Source: Closterium sp. NIES-65 (lineage: Eukaryota; Streptophyta; Zygnematophyceae; Desmidiales; Closteriaceae). From it: DNA of 64,000 nucleotides. The notes under the pieces are model-generated. The model was given only the letters and a program-made list of their open reading frames with translations, did no database searches and was not told the origin of the DNA. How positions within the stretch are numbered: position 1 is the first letter of the stretch; every line of letters starts with the position of its first letter. Of this stretch, positions 1 through 12,841 are shown piece by piece. The translations under genes and the position numbers were made by a program. The stretch is from positions 496,001-560,000 of the forward strand of contig CANXME010002538.1 in the NCBI GenBank assembly GCA_948144175.1, written 5' to 3'.

Positions 1-3000
1 AAGCCAATCTCCTCCAACACTCCGCGCAGCTTCATGTACCGTTGCCTAGGGGCCTGCTTCAGCCCATAGAGGGCCTTCTTCAGCTTCCACACTCTGCCAC
101 TACCATCATCAAACCCCTCTGGCTGCGCCATAAAAATCTCCTCCTCAAGGATGCCGTTAAGGAATGCCGTCACAATGTCCATTTGCTTCACCACACATCC
201 TTTGATGGCGGCTCCCGCGAATAGGGTTCGCAGCGTTGTCGGCTTCACCACAGGGGCAAACAGCTCCTTGAAGTCCACCTTCTCCTTCTGCTGGTACCCC
301 TTGGCTACAAGCCTAGACTTGTAGCGCTCGATCTTGCCGTCGGCATCCGACTTGATTTTGAAGAGCCACTTGGACGTTATCGCCGTACGCCCCTCCGGTA
401 GCTCCACCAATTCAAACGTGTCATTCTCCTCGATGCTCTTCAGCTCACTCTCCATGGCCTTCTTCCACTCCTCAGCATCACTACTCTCCAAAGCCTCCTT
501 GAGAGTTGCTGGTTCTCCCGGCATCTCCACCGGAGAGAAGAACGCGAAGGCACACTCCTCGTAGTCACTCTCCTCGTCGTCTCCGACCATCATTGCCGCT
601 CCGGCCAGGGCTGTCTTGCCTTGCTTTCCAAGTGCATCATAGGTCAGCCTATTAGGGGGTTGAACTCTCCTCTTGCCCCTTCCTTCCTCCTCAGCTGCAG
701 GGACTTGAAGGCCTTGGCGTTGCTGCGGTGTGGCTCGAATCCGTGGAGCACTCGTGGTACGGGAAGGGAGTGACGGTGCACGCTCACTCACTTGCTGCAC
801 CTCCTCCTCTTCTTCCTCTGCATCATTGGCCTCCTCTCCCCCATTCACAAGGGAGGATTCCCTCGTGGTTGTGCTGCCGCTGCTCAGCTCCAAAGGCAGC
901 TCCACATGCTCCAAACCGGAACTCTTCACATCCCCAAACCGCACGCCTATCTTCGCCTCATTCTCCGCCTTCCAATCCTTGTACATGAAGTTCTCCATGA
1001 ACTTGCAGTCCCTGCTCACCAAGAACTTCTTGGTGAATGGGTCCCAAAGAAGCCATCCCTTGCTGTTTTGAGCCATGCCCAAGTGCACGGCCCACACCGC
1101 CTTGGCACCAAGCTTGTTGTGCCGAAGATGCTTAGGCACGAGCGCCATGCACATGCACCCGAACACCCGAAGCATATCCACTTTTGGCTTCCTTCCTAGC
1201 CACTCCACATAGGGCACCTATTTGTCTGCTCCCACATGAGTCAAGGCTCTGTTCTTGGCCACACACGCGCTCCGCACCGCATCAGGCCAGAAATAGTCGG
1301 GTAGCCCGGCTTCAATGAGCAACCCGCGTGCCGCCTCCGTGATTGTGCGGTTCGCTCGCTTGGGGATGCCGTTCATTACAAGGGAGTATGGCATGGTGAG
1401 GGAGTGCCGAATACCATTCTTCTTCAGCCACAACCCAAACTCCTTGCTCAGGAACTCTCCCCCCCGATCGGTGCGGATTGACTTGACTAGACGGTCTTGT
1501 TGCTGCTCCACCATCGGGAACCAATCCGCCTTCAACGTTTCAGCCACGTCGCTCTTCTTGGCCAGCACGTACACCCAAGTCATACGGGTGTAGACGTCCA
1601 CAATAGTGAGGAAGTACTCAGCTCCAGCAGCTCCAGGGGGCCCACCACGTCCATCACCACCTCATCAAGTGGTGCCTTAGCCGTTGCCTCCGAACTAGAG
1701 AATTGGAAACGGGTGAACTTGGCTTGCATGCACGTCGGGCAGCCAAGTACCTCATCGGGCTCTCCCTTCACACGTATGCCAGCAACCATCTCATTCTTTA
1801 CTAGCTGCTGCAAGATGGGCAGGGCAACATGCCCCATGCGCCGATGCAAGGTGAGCCAATCACACTCCCCCGTAGCCGAAGTTGGATTGGAGAATGCCGC
1901 GCTCGCAATAGCGCCCCACATACTCTCTCCGTAGTCCTCCTCCGCTGCTGCCTCAGGGTTCTCCTCACCCTTTTGCTGCTCCTTGGCTGCTGCACCTCTC
2001 TCCATAGGTTCACCAAGCTTGCTGGTCCCTCCATGATTGCACTTCTTGGACTCCTTCTCCTTAGCGCGACCGTCCGCGCAATCGCCGCTACCAACCGCTC
2101 CACCTTTGGTGCTGACGCTTGCTGCCACTTGCCTCTCCTTAGGCATTGGGACCACAGGGATCTGCCACATCTCGTTGTAGACATCTCTGTCCTCATGAAG
2201 GTCCCAAAGAATCCGATCGCCAAGCCTTGCAGTGTAGGTCTTGGCTCCCTTTGAGTTCGTGTCCATGCCGGCCTTTGCCAACCGCCGCACGGAAATCAGG
2301 TTGGCACCAGGGCTGGGCACCCAAAGCACATTCTTAAGGCCCACCATCTTCCCATCAGCACCCTTAAACATGGCCTTGCCCATGCCTTTCACCTCCGCTC
2401 GCTGCCCCAAAGCTGATGTAACATGCTTCACCGGTGACGGTTCGAGTTCGGTGAGCAAGTCCGGGCGAGGTGTCATGCTATAGGTAGCGCCACTATCGAT
2501 CACCCAATAGTCAAGAGGGTGTAGAGTCACCTTCCCCACAGCTGCTGGCTCCTCAAAGCCTTCATCCTTCTCTGGACCAGTCGGTACTTGCGTCGACACG
2601 AAGTAGAATAGACCCGGGTACCGATCATTGCTCGGGTCCTTGTCATTGTCTCCGCTCTTCATGTTTGCAGCTCCGCCACCGCGACCGCCACGGCCTCCAC
2701 GACCTCTTCCTCTCCCTCCTCCTGCTCCTCTACCCTCTTGGCCTTGAGCAGGGGTCCAACCATCAGGGAGTTTGTAGCAGTCGCGCCACATGTGTCCGCT
2801 CTTGTGGCAATAGTGACACTCGCCGTCGAATCGGCCGCGACCGCGTCCGTAGCTCTTGTCGTCGCTGCCGTAACCGCCACTCCCGCGGCCTCCGCCGAAG
2901 TTGCTGCCACCAAACCTTCCTCCCCCTCGTCCTCTGCCTCTTCCTCGACCATATCCACGGCCGATGCTCGCTGCCCCAGCGCCATCCGCACTCGCCAACT

Positions 3001-3694
3001 CACGGCGGCGGAAAACCTCTTGAAGGATAGCCCGCTTCACGTCTTCTAGCGAGAGGCGGGGCAAGTCGCGATTCAGGTTGATGATGAGCGAGGACCATGA
3101 TTCGGGGAGTAGGGCCAGCAACTTGGTCTTCTTTTTGAGCTCACTATAGTTCAAATCCACTCCCTCAAGCCACGTCAACAAGTCGAAGAATTTCTGCACC
3201 CCTTCTTCAACCGCTTCATCCTCTTCAATTCGTAACATCGCCATTTGCCGTTCCAACACCACAGCTATCGCTGCTGTTGCAGGAGCGTGTACACCCTTGA
3301 GAGCAGCCCATGCTTTTGGTCCCTTCTCTGGTTCACGCTGGAAAGGCTTGATGTGACGGATTTGGCTGCTCCCCAACGCTTGCCCAAGTAGGAGGTAGCC
3401 TTGTGCGCTCTTCCGCACCCACGGGCTCTTCTCCGGGTCGTTCTCGGGACGCTTCTCCGTTCCTTCCATTACCTCCAGCAGGTCATAGTGGTCAAATATG
3501 TTCTCCATTCTGAAGGACCACTCAGCAAAGTTGTCACCATTGAACTTGTCAAGGCCAAACACTCTAGGCTCATCCCTAGATGGGCCAACACTTGGTTGCA
3601 CAGGCACCATGGCTGAATCACGGGGTTGGCCTTGAGCTTGGGCTTCTCCTCTGCCACCAGCACCTCTGCCACCCCTTTCCTCAGGTCCAGCCAT
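1..3694 (-). pseudogene. Element A: Ty1/copia gag-pol, broken and cut by the window edge
   Basis: Gag-pol polyprotein of a copia LTR retrotransposon; it would package the RNA, process the polyprotein, integrate and reverse-transcribe. In order on the minus strand: a UBN2-type gag core, a Gly/Arg-rich stretch, a canonical CX2CX4HX4C zinc knuckle (2777-2818), an aspartic protease DSGA motif near 2490, an HHCC pre-integrase zinc motif (about 1740-1860), the integrase core with a TDRGGE motif, and the start of an RVT_2 reverse transcriptase (ALYGLKQAPR, about 35-85). The ATG at 3694 is preferred because the longer frame begins with GTG inside the primer-binding site. It is dead: the integrase changes frame near 1600-1640 and has an in-frame TAG at 1218-1220. 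After that stop the frame stays open to base 1. The catalytic YVDD and RNase H lie outside the window. Confidence 0.9.
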
Positions 3695-3714
3695 TGTCGA
3701 AACTGCTCCAAGGG

Positions 3715-3726
3715 GCTCTGATACCA
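3715..3726 (-). other. Primer-binding site of element A
   Basis: TGGTATCAGAGC on the minus strand, complementary to the 3' end of initiator tRNA-Met, the usual minus-strand primer of plant-type copia elements. It lies two bases inside the LTR end at 3729 and just upstream of the gag ATG, which fixes the element's orientation. Confidence 0.9.
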
Positions 3727-3728
3727 CT

Positions 3729-4557
3729 TGTTATAGTCACAATAGGCTCCAATGTTCCTAAAACGAAAGATAGAGTGCACAGCCGGATTTCTGCACAGCG
3801 GCTTCAAACGTTCATAGCGTTCTGGTCACAACTTCAAATGACCTGAATCAACTTGGATCTAGAGCGTCTGAACGTCGCCTACAATAGGCAATTTAGATCG
3901 CACAATTTTACCAAGTATTGACGACACAGTGTCGGTTTGAACGAACGGCACTATGGCAGCCACTATAGTCTTAGAACACAAGATAGGAAGAGTTAGGAAG
4001 AGTTACGAGTTGGGAATGACTCCCAGCTCCTACAAACCCCAAGAGCCGAGGTACAGTGATGTGGAACAGTGCCACACTGTCCCCAACCACGAAGGGTCTC
4101 GAAACTACCCTTCACTAGGGCCTACACCAAGTGAAATGTTACACTACACAAAGTAATGTAACTATCTTCAATATCTTGAGGTGTACCCTTTTGGCGAGCT
4201 TCGAAATCACTTGAGGCTTGACACCAAGGCTCAGGCTCTTCATCACAAACTCATCCTTGAGTTCTTGATGGGTCTGCTGCACACACCTGCGACACACCGA
4301 TCGTTCGACACAGGACAAAATAGAAACCGCGCACGACAAAATAGAAACCGCGCGCGAGACACAAACGACCGCGTAACACGCGTCTAGCGATAACTCGCTA
4401 TTGACTCAACACACACACTTGACATCATGACTCAACATTCACACACAATTATGAGGATGAAATATATATTATCCCATGCCCTCATACCATTCCATACACA
4501 CACACATGCATGCACACGGACAACAAGCCGAGTGCAAACCATAGGGTTGCACCAACA
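3729..4557 (-). repeat. 5' LTR of element A
   Basis: About 829 bp bounded by the TG...CA ends expected of an LTR. On the minus strand it starts TGTTGGTGCAACC and ends CTATAACA, two bases before the primer-binding site. To the right, sequence homologous to copia fragment F resumes immediately with GCCCGTAC, so A is inserted in F. The partner LTR and the second target-site copy are left of the window, so the outer boundary is inferred from the F homology and the terminal TG. No gene is seen in it. Confidence 0.7.
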
Positions 4558-5260
4558 GCCCGTACCCAGAGCTTGTTGGCTGCCTCATGTACCTGATGAC
4601 CTGCACACGACCTGACCTTGCATACCCTCTTAGCATCTTGGCACGCTATGTTGCTCCTAGGAGACATGGCACCCTAAACCAGAGCACATGGCTGCAGCAA
4701 AGAGGGTGTTGCGCTACGTGTGCAGTACGTCGGGCATGGGGCTAGTGCTTGGAGGGCGACGTCGAGTAGTCCTCACAGGTCACGCAGACGCTTCTTGGGC
4801 TGACGACCAGGCTATGCAGCGGTCGTCACACGGTTACACCTTCAGCCTTGGTTCCGGCTCTGTTTCGTGGTGGTCTTCCCGTTTGTCTTCTGTTCTCGGC
4901 TCCAGCTGTGAGGCTGAGATCTACGCGGGGGCCATGGCAGCATAGGAGCTATGCTGGCTCACCTACCTGCTGACTGACCTAGGAGAGGCGCCTCGTGGTC
5001 CTCGAGTTCTGTACGTAGACAACAAGGCCATGCTGGCCTTGTGTCGGGAGCACAGACTGGAGCACAGAATGAAGCACATTGCTCTTCGCTACTTCCTTGC
5101 TCGTGAGCTGCAGCAGCGTGTTCAGCTGTGCCTTGCTTACGTGGCCTCTCAGGCCAACACTGCTGATATCTTTACCAAGGCACTTCTGCCTTGTGATCAT
5201 CAGCGATTCGGTACGATGCTAGGTCTTGTGCCTACTTGGCCTCACTTGCTCACTTCTTGA
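4558..5260 (+). pseudogene. Element F: copia RT/RNase H fragment
   Basis: Carboxy-terminal part of a copia polyprotein closely related to elements B and C. Homology starts near the end of the reverse transcriptase (LVGCLMYLMTCTRPDLAYPL) and runs through RNase H, with motifs GHADASWADD, SSCEAEIYAG and YVDNKAMLAL, to the shared ending LPHLL-type tail. It is broken by a small insertion that shifts frame near 4665-4685 and by an in-frame TAG at 4943-4945. The upstream part was separated by insertion of element A and lies left of the window. Confidence 0.88.
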
Positions 5261-5456
5261 CCTTGCTTGTACTTTGATTTGTCTATACCTGCACTTGCTT
5301 GTTTATCTTTATATATAATCTTGCATGTGAACTAGCCTTCTGGCCTTGAACTTGTGCTTGGAATGTGTGGTGACGTTGTGATCCACCCTGAGCTTGCTTT
5401 TCTTGCTTGAATGGTCTTGTGACCTCTTGTTCTCCCCCAGTGTGCCTAAGGGGGTG

Positions 5457-5581
5457 TGTCAAACTCATATGCTTTAGTCTGTGTAGGCTGTAGTGGGGTA
5501 AACAATATGGGGTACAACACTCTTAGGTTTTCCTACTTGTACCCACCTGCTTGCTATTTCATTCATCCTCGTCCTCTCACA
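5457..5581 (+). repeat. 3' LTR of element F
   Basis: About 125 bp, starting TGTCAAACTC after the purine tract AAGGGGGTG and ending TCTCACA. It carries the family core GTGGGGTA...ATATGGGGTAC found in the LTRs of B, C and D. 5261-5456 is the 3' untranslated region shared with B and C, with an AT-rich TTTATATATA block near 5310. Gypsy sequence begins just downstream, so F probably inserted in G1; its left end is not visible and no target duplication can be tested. Confidence 0.8.
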
Positions 5582-5586
5582 CTTAC

Positions 5587-7458
5587 CTCTGTGGGGCTCA
5601 CCTGAGTCTTCGTGTGTGCGTGTCAACGCGATCACGATGAAACGCGCCGTAGCGGCAGGAGCGGACGTGTACGCGGTCGACATTCGGGAAGCCGAGGCAG
5701 AAGACAAAGGAGGGGATTTACAGAAACTGCTGGCCGACGTACCGAGTGATGTGGCAGCACTGTTGAAGCAGTACAGCGACATTTTGCCGGATGATTTACC
5801 GACGGGACTACCACCTCAGCGACCGCACGACCACAGGTGGGTGTTAGAACCAGGGGCACAGCCAATAGTACAGCGACAGTTCCGACTGACCCAGCTCGAA
5901 TTGGACGAACTGAGGAAGAAGCCCGATTACCTGCTCGAGAAGGAATTCATTCACCCTAGTTCGTCGCCCTTCGTAGCAGCGATGCTATTCACACCGAAAA
6001 AAGACGGGGGATTTTGCATGTGCATAGATTATAGAGCACTGAACACCCCGGGTTCAAATCCCGTTACCCCATCCCGCGAGCCGACGAACTGATCGACCAA
6101 CTGCGCACAGCCTGGGTTTTCTCGAAAATCGACCTCCGAGGGGGTTAGCACCAGATTCGCGTCAATCCACCCAACTGCCCTAAGACCGCATTTGGAACAC
6201 GCCACGGATCCTTCGAATACACCGTCATGCCCTTCGTACTGACCATGAACGAAGCTTTCTGCCCGCTCTTAGATAAGTACGTCATAGTATACCTGGACGA
6301 CATACTGATTTACAGCCCTGACAGAGCACAGCACTTACAAGACATCGAAGTAGTTTTTAAAATACTGAGTGAGAACCGCCTACTGACAAAAGCGTCTAAG
6401 TGTGAGTTTTTAGAGGACCACTTGGAATTTTTTGGACACGTTATTTCAGCTGCAGGAGTGGAAATAGACTCGAAGAAAATTGCGATGATTCAAGCATGGC
6501 ACGCGCCGACCAACTTGACCGAGTTGCAGAGTTTTTTGGGGTTCCTCAAATACGTGCGCCGGTTCGTCCCTGACATGGCGAAGCTGACTGCCCCGCTGAC
6601 AGACTTGCTGAGGAAGGGGGTTGAATATACGTGGGGGAAGAAAGAGCAAGCTACCTTCTTGGCCCTCAAAAATATTTTGTGCTCACCGCCCGTGCTTCAG
6701 ATTCCAGATCCACACCGTCCGTTCGAGCTCGTCATTGACGTAAGTGACATCAATGTGGGAGCAGTACTGTTGCACGATTTTGGGAACGGCCTCCAGCCAA
6801 ACGCGTACGAGTCCCGCAAGCTACACCCGCCCGAACGCAACTACCCGATATACGACCGCGAGATGTTGGCGATGGTGCACGCGTTCAAGGTTTGGCGGTG
6901 TTACCTGACTGGCCCCGACGTGACAGTAAGGACAGACCACCGATCACTACAGTACCTACGCGCCCAACCAAATCTCAATCCGCGACAGATTCGCTGGTTG
7001 GACTACTTCGAGTCCAACTTCCACTACACGGTTACATACAAGAAAGGCGCCTCCAACATCGCCGACGCACTCACTCGCCCTACCACCCAGCTCCATGCCA
7101 TCCTACTCACCCAGACCAGCCCGCTTTTAATAGGCCTATTCACCCACGGACACCGCACCGACCCGTTTTTCATGACCGGAAATTCACAGCAACTGGCAGA
7201 AGCTAAAGGAGTTTATTACGTAAAAACAGGCACCAACCGCATCTGGGTACCCGCGTACTCACTACTGAGGGAGCTACTACTGTAGGAGGCACACAACAGA
7301 ATTACCTCGTGACATTTTGGGGTAGAAAAAACACAACAGCAACTGCAGCGGTATTACTACTGGCCGGAGCTGTTGACCGACGTGCAGCAGCACGTGGGCT
7401 CGTGCCCCACGTGTGAGGTGATGAAGAGCTCGAGGAAGCGTAAGGCAGGTCAATTACT
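5587..7458 (+). pseudogene. Element G1: decayed Ty3/gypsy pol fragment
   Basis: Pol of a Ty3/gypsy element: the RT amino half ([25 protein letters not shown]), the RT catalytic YLDD at 6290-6301, RNase H (FELVIDVSD, YPIYDREMLAMV, VRTDHRSLQYL, GASNIADALTR) and the HHCC integrase zinc domain up to 7458, where element D interrupts it. Damage includes a frame change after 6060, an in-frame TAG in the GGYHQIR-type motif near 6145, loss of a short conserved stretch just before 6245 and a TAG at 7283-7285. It overlaps the region present in G2 (7224-7458 against about 21640-21874), so the two are separate copies. Its 5' part was displaced by F and A. Confidence 0.88.
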
Positions 7459-7590
7459 GTGAGAATTGAAACGAGAATGGATCAACTATGAAATGAGTGA
7501 GTACAAGTACTAACCCTAATTAGGTTGTACCCCCTATGGGATACCCCACTATAGCCTACACAAATGTATAAGCTATATAGCATTCTGACA
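7459..7590 (-). repeat. 3' LTR of element D
   Basis: 132 bp; on the minus strand it starts TGTCAGAATGCTATATAGC after the purine tract TATGGGGGTG and ends TCTCACA. It contains the family core GTGGGGTA. The left flank GGTCAATTAC matches gypsy copy G2 at about 21864-21874, which fixes the insertion point. Confidence 0.85.
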
Positions 7591-7804
7591 CACCCCCATA
7601 GGCAAAGTGGGGGAGAACAAGGGGTCACAAGACCAGGCAAGTAAAGCAAAGCAAAGCAAGCTCGGGGTGAATCACAAAGTCACCACACAGTCCGAGCACA
7701 GGGTCAAGGCCACACGGCCAGTTCACATGCAAGAGTACACACATATATATAAAGCTAGACAAGCAAGAGCAGGTATATATATATATGTGAGAGTACAAGC
7801 AAGG

Positions 7805-10800
7805 TCAAGAGGAGAGCAAGTGAGGCAAGACGGGCATAAGACCCAGCTGAGTGCAGAAGCGCTGATGATCACAAGGCGGAAGTGCCTTGGTGAAGACATA
7901 AGCAGTGTTGGCCTCAGAGGCCACGTACGCAAGCCGCAACTGTCCACGCTGCTGTAGCTCACGAGCAAGGAAGTAGCGGAGAGCAGTGTGCTTTGTTCTG
8001 TGCTCCAGTCGCTGCTCTCGACACAAGGCCAGCATGGCCTTGTTGTCTACGTACAGGACTGGAGGAGAACGAGGCGGCTCTCCAAGGTCGGTCAGCAGGT
8101 AGGTGAGCCAGCGAAGCTCCTGTGCAGCCATGGCCCCGGCGTAGATCTCAGCCTCACAACTAGAGCCAAGAACAGAAGACGAGCGAGTAGCCCGCCACGA
8201 AACAGAGCCGGAACCAAGGCTGAAGGTGTAACCCTGTGACGACCGCTGCGTAGCCTGGTCGTCAGCCCAAGAAGCGTCCGCGTGCCCAGTGAGGACCACT
8301 GGACTCCGCCCTCCAAGCACTAGCCCCATGCCCGACGTACTGCACTGGTAGCGCAACACCCTCTTCGCTGCACCCATGTGCTCTGGTCGGTGTCTCCCAG
8401 GAGCAACATAGCATGCGAGAATGCTAAGAGGGTATGCAAGGTCAGGTCGTGTGCAGGTCATCAAGTACATGAGGCAGCCAACAAGCTCTGGGTACGGGCC
8501 ACTCGACTCTACGGACTCATCCGAAGGCAGAGCTGAGAGCGAGTGGCGAGTAGACAGAGGAGTGGCCTGAGGCGAGGAGTACGTGAAGCCGAAGCGCTGA
8601 AGGACCTGCTGCACCATGTGTGACTGAGTCAGGGTAATGGTGTGGCGTGCTCTGTCCCGGGTGATCTGCAAGCCAAGGTAGCTGCGCAGTTCACCCAGGT
8701 CTGTGCACGTGTGTCTCTTCTGCAGCTCGGACTTCACGTAGGCGAGTCCAGCACTGTCAGCTGTGGCAAAGACCAAGTCGTCGACGTACACGAGGATGTA
8801 GAACGGCGGCAGAGAGGTGTCGGTGCGCAGAAACAGGGACGGGTCGGCAGTAGAAGGAGCAAACCCAAGAGCCGCAAGCGTAGTCCTTAGTGTGTCGTGC
8901 CACTCACGTGGCGCCTGTCGGAGACCGTAAACTGGACGCCGGAGACTCCACTGGGTACCAGGAGGGAAAGACCCAGTGAAGCCAGGTGGGCGACGCAGCC
9001 AGATCTCCTCGTGCAGGCTGCCCTGCAAGAAAGCTGTGTTGAAGTCAAGAGAGTGCAGCTCGTAGTCACGGTGAGCACCAACGTGCAGCAGTACCCGAAG
9101 AGTGGTCATCTTCGGGGTGGGGGAGAAGGTCTGAAAGTAGTCAACTCCCTGCCGCTGACTGAAGCCACCAGCCACGTAACGCGCCTTGAAGACAGGCGGA
9201 GAACCCGGCGGCCGCTTCACCCTGAAGATCCACATGCCACTGACAATGTTCGCCCCAAGAGGGGGGACAGCGTCAACGTAGGTGCCTGTGGACTTCCAGG
9301 AAGCCATCTCTGCATCCATAGCTGCCTGCCACTGAGAGGAGTAGGGACCCTCTATCGCCTCCGCGTAAGAGCGCGGAGTCGGGATGTCAAGTGCATCCGG
9401 GTCTCCCTCAGGGGTAAGTAGTACGGACACGAGATGACGTGAAGCAGCTGCCAGACACTGGAACTCCTCCTGCCTGTCCTCAGGGACGTCCGTGCCAAGG
9501 GCACACTCATCCCCGACAGACGGAGGACAGACAGACTCAGACTCAGCGACAAGACTAGCAGCGTAGTCTAAGCGACAGCGAGGAGCAAAGTCGACGAGCT
9601 CAGTAACGAGAGCAAACGCAGCAGAAGACTCGAAAGAAGGGTCAGCGACAACAGTAGCAAGGAGACGCGTGATAGTAGGACTGGCAGCACGAAGAGAGTC
9701 CGACTCCGGGTCGGCAAGAGCAGGAAGAGAGGACTCAGGAGGAGAAGGCAAAGGGGCACGCAGAGGAGCAGTGGACGGACGCAGAGACATCCGGTGCGTG
9801 CTAGGGACAGGAGGAGGACGCTGACGCGAACCGCGACCACTAGTGCGAGTAGCACGGACAGGCGACGCAGGGCGAGACGCAGGCTCACGACGCTCAGCCA
9901 GACCTCCAGTAGGACCAGTGTAGGGAGAAGGAGCAGGCAAAGGGGAGGTAGGCTTCAACTGTAGCTGGGACGGGACAGGCTGTGGACACTCTAAGGGAGG
10001 AGGAGGACCAGTAGAAGGTGGAAGACCAAGAACCTGCTGCAGGAGTGGAACGAAGTACGGTCAAGGCCGCGTGGCGATGCCAGAAGCAGCAGGGACAGCA
10101 CCAGAACCCTCAGCAGGAGCACCCGCTCCAGCAGCACCACCAGTAGCTCCAGAACCTCCAGCAGCACCAGGAGCACCCCCAGCAGGACCGCTAGCGGTAG
10201 TCTCAGCGCCAACACCCTCAGCAGCACCTCCAGTAGGAGCACCCGCTCCAGCAGCACTTCCAGGAGCTCCAGAACCTCCAGCAGCAACAGGAGCACCCCC
10301 AGCAGGACCGCCAGTGGTAGTCTCAGCGCCAACACCCTTAGCAGCACCAGCTCCACTCGAACCTGCAGGCCCAGCAGCTCCAGTACTCCCAGGACAAGAA
10401 CCTCCGGGACCCGCGAGAGTAGCACCCTCAGTAGCCAACGAACCTCGAGCACCAGCAGCACGGCTCCAGCGCCGGGCAAACCACTCGCGCAGCTCCTGTG
10501 GAGAGAGTGGCTCCCGACGAGACGTAGCACCCGGAGAACCTCCAGGCGGAGCACCTCCAGGCTCATCACCCCCAGGCTCAGCACCCCCAGGCTCAGCACC
10601 CCCAGGCTCAGCACCCCTAGGCTCAGCACCCCCAGTAGCACCAGAGTCACCAGTGACCTCGACAGGCTCGACTGCATCTACCTGGGACACACCTGAAGGG
10701 GAAGGACCCTGAGGGGGGAGGGAGTCTACCTGGGGGGGACCTGGTACAAGGAGGAGCGGTGGCGGGGGGAGGGACGGAGTGCGGTAGGGGAAGAGGCGGT

Positions 10801-12841
10801 AGTAGGGGACCGACTCGTCAAACGTGACGTCCTAGGAGGTCAGAACACGGCGAGAGGTGGGGTGGTAGAACTGCCACCCAGGCGCGTCAGGGGGGAACCC
10901 CAGGAAGACGCAAGGAGCAGCACGAGGGGACAGCTTGTCCGCAGACAAGTCGCGGACAAACGCCCGAGATCCCCAGACCCGGAACGCCGACGCATCGCCA
11001 ACCTTCCCCGTCCATAGCAAGGCTCGGGAGGTCTCCGGCCTGGAGACCCTGGGGTGAAGGTTGATCTGATGCGCCGCGTACCTAACCGCAAACGGCCACA
11101 GAAAATGGGGGGCAGCCGCATGCATCATAGACGTGCGAGCGACGTCCATGACCATGCCAATGCGACGCTCAGCAATCCCATTTTGCTGCGGAGAGTCAGG
11201 AATCGTGAAGGTCTGACGGATGCCCCGTGCGCGACAGTAGGCTCTCAGAAGGCCAGAGGAAAACTCTCCGCCTCTGTCCGAGTGCAGACGCAGAACAGGA
11301 AAGTCCGAGCCAAAGCTCTGCCAGAGCTGGAGACGAGCTGCGTGAATCCAGTCGATCAGCACCTCAGTGACATCACCCTTGCTGCGCAAGGGGAAGACTG
11401 CGGTGTAACGCGAGTAGTCGTCAACAACTAGCAGGAAGTAGCGCTCGTGACCCTGTCCACGGACGCGGGCTGGGCCCCATTCGTCCATGTGAAGCGTCTG
11501 CAACGGGGCCTCTGTCGGAGGAAACTCGGAGGAGTGAGGGGCAGCACGCTGGCGCCCCTCGACACAGGGGACACAGGTAGGGCCAGGGCCCTGAGGAAGG
11601 GGAGGGAGGGACTGGGGGAGACCAGAAACAAGAAGACGAGAGGCCATGCCTCTGAGCCGAAGCAGAGAGGGGTGACCAAGGCGGTGGTGCCAGAGGAGAG
11701 TCTCGTGAGAGAGGAGACGACACGAACAGGGGGCAGACTCAGGACCAGACCTGGACGCTGCAGCAAACACCTGACCCGACGCAGCTACCCTACTAGGCTC
11801 AGCAACTGGAGGAGACGCAGTGGTCAGTGTGTACAGGCTCGACCCCGGCCGACGAGTAAACGTGGCCAGGTGTCGGCCTGTCCGAGCGTCTGTGCAGTGG
11901 GTCACCCGCTGACTCGTAGGAGTGAACTGGTGAACCCCCGCATCCTGCAGGTTAGCACCACTCACCAAGTTCGTAGAGAACGAGGGGAGGTAAAGACCAG
12001 ACAGGGTGCCAGAGGGGGCCGCCGGACACGGGAGGACAGTGGAGAAGTGAGCAAGGACAGGGCCCCCAGAGGGGTCTGCCAGAGAGACTGCAACTGGCCG
12101 ACCAAGCGGCGTGAGTGTGGTGCAGTCTCGAAAGAAGGAGCGGGAAGCCCCCGAGTCAAGGGTGAAGGTGTGAGAGGCCGGAGCCGACGCGGTACCTGAG
12201 AGAGCAGACTCACCCGCACCTGAGGAAGCAGACTCACTAGCACCTAGAGCAGCAGCCGCACCTGTACCTGGAGCAGGAGACACACTAGCACCCAGAGCAG
12301 CAGCCGCACCAGCAGCTAGAGCAGCAGGATCTATACCCGGGTCAGGCGGTACGCACAGGTGACCGGCACGGTCAGCACTAGTAGGCAATGCATACATGGC
12401 AGTGAGAATAGCATCATAGTCAAGAGCAAATATATCTACCCTCTGCCTAAGCAACTCCACCCAGTCGGGGAGCTCAGCCTCGTCGCCAAACTCGGTACAC
12501 CAGGCGTCGCTCAGACGGGCAAAGCAGCGGGACGGTGTGTGACTAGGCGTCCCACAAGGCTGACCAGTCCGAGCACCAGTGCGAATCACGTAAGAGCAGC
12601 GAACAGAACTGAGAGACCCTCCACTCTGAGCGTACCACTCACAAAGCTGGTGGGGCGTGAGAGACGCGCGTGGGCGTCGTTGGAGCTGCATCTGGCCGCC
12701 GCCAGTAGAAGCAGGAGCAGGAGTAGCAGCAGTAAGGCAGGCAGCCAAGCAAGCAGTAGGCAGCGCGCTAGTAAGGCAGGGGCTCACCAGTGGTGGGAAG
12801 AGGAGGCTCGACGACTCGGCGACTCGGCGACTTGGCGGCAC
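7805..12841 (-). pseudogene. Element D gag-pol, two nonsense codons and no gag N-terminus
   Basis: One continuous frame interrupted only by TAG at 10832-10834 and TGA at 10061-10063. Each lies where element C has a Gln or Arg codon, fitting C-to-T change. In order on the minus strand: an unusual CX13CX4HX4C zinc motif (12524-12598), a protease with DSGAS, an HHCC zinc motif, an integrase core (HSDRGGE), a spacer of EPGGA-type repeats (about 10560-10640), RVT_2 with YVDD at 8778-8789, and RNase H to the shared C-terminal tail. The roughly 370-residue N-terminal gag domain found in B and C is missing, so D could not supply its own capsid protein even with its stops repaired. 7600-7804 is 3' untranslated sequence with TATATATA blocks. 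Confidence 0.9.

Noticed and set aside
6048-6073. tRNA 3' half (GGTTCAAATCCC T-arm-like word)
   Set aside because: The place matches the conserved gypsy RT stretch [13 protein letters not shown] at nucleotide level, and no matching tRNA 5' half is present; the likeness is best explained as chance.
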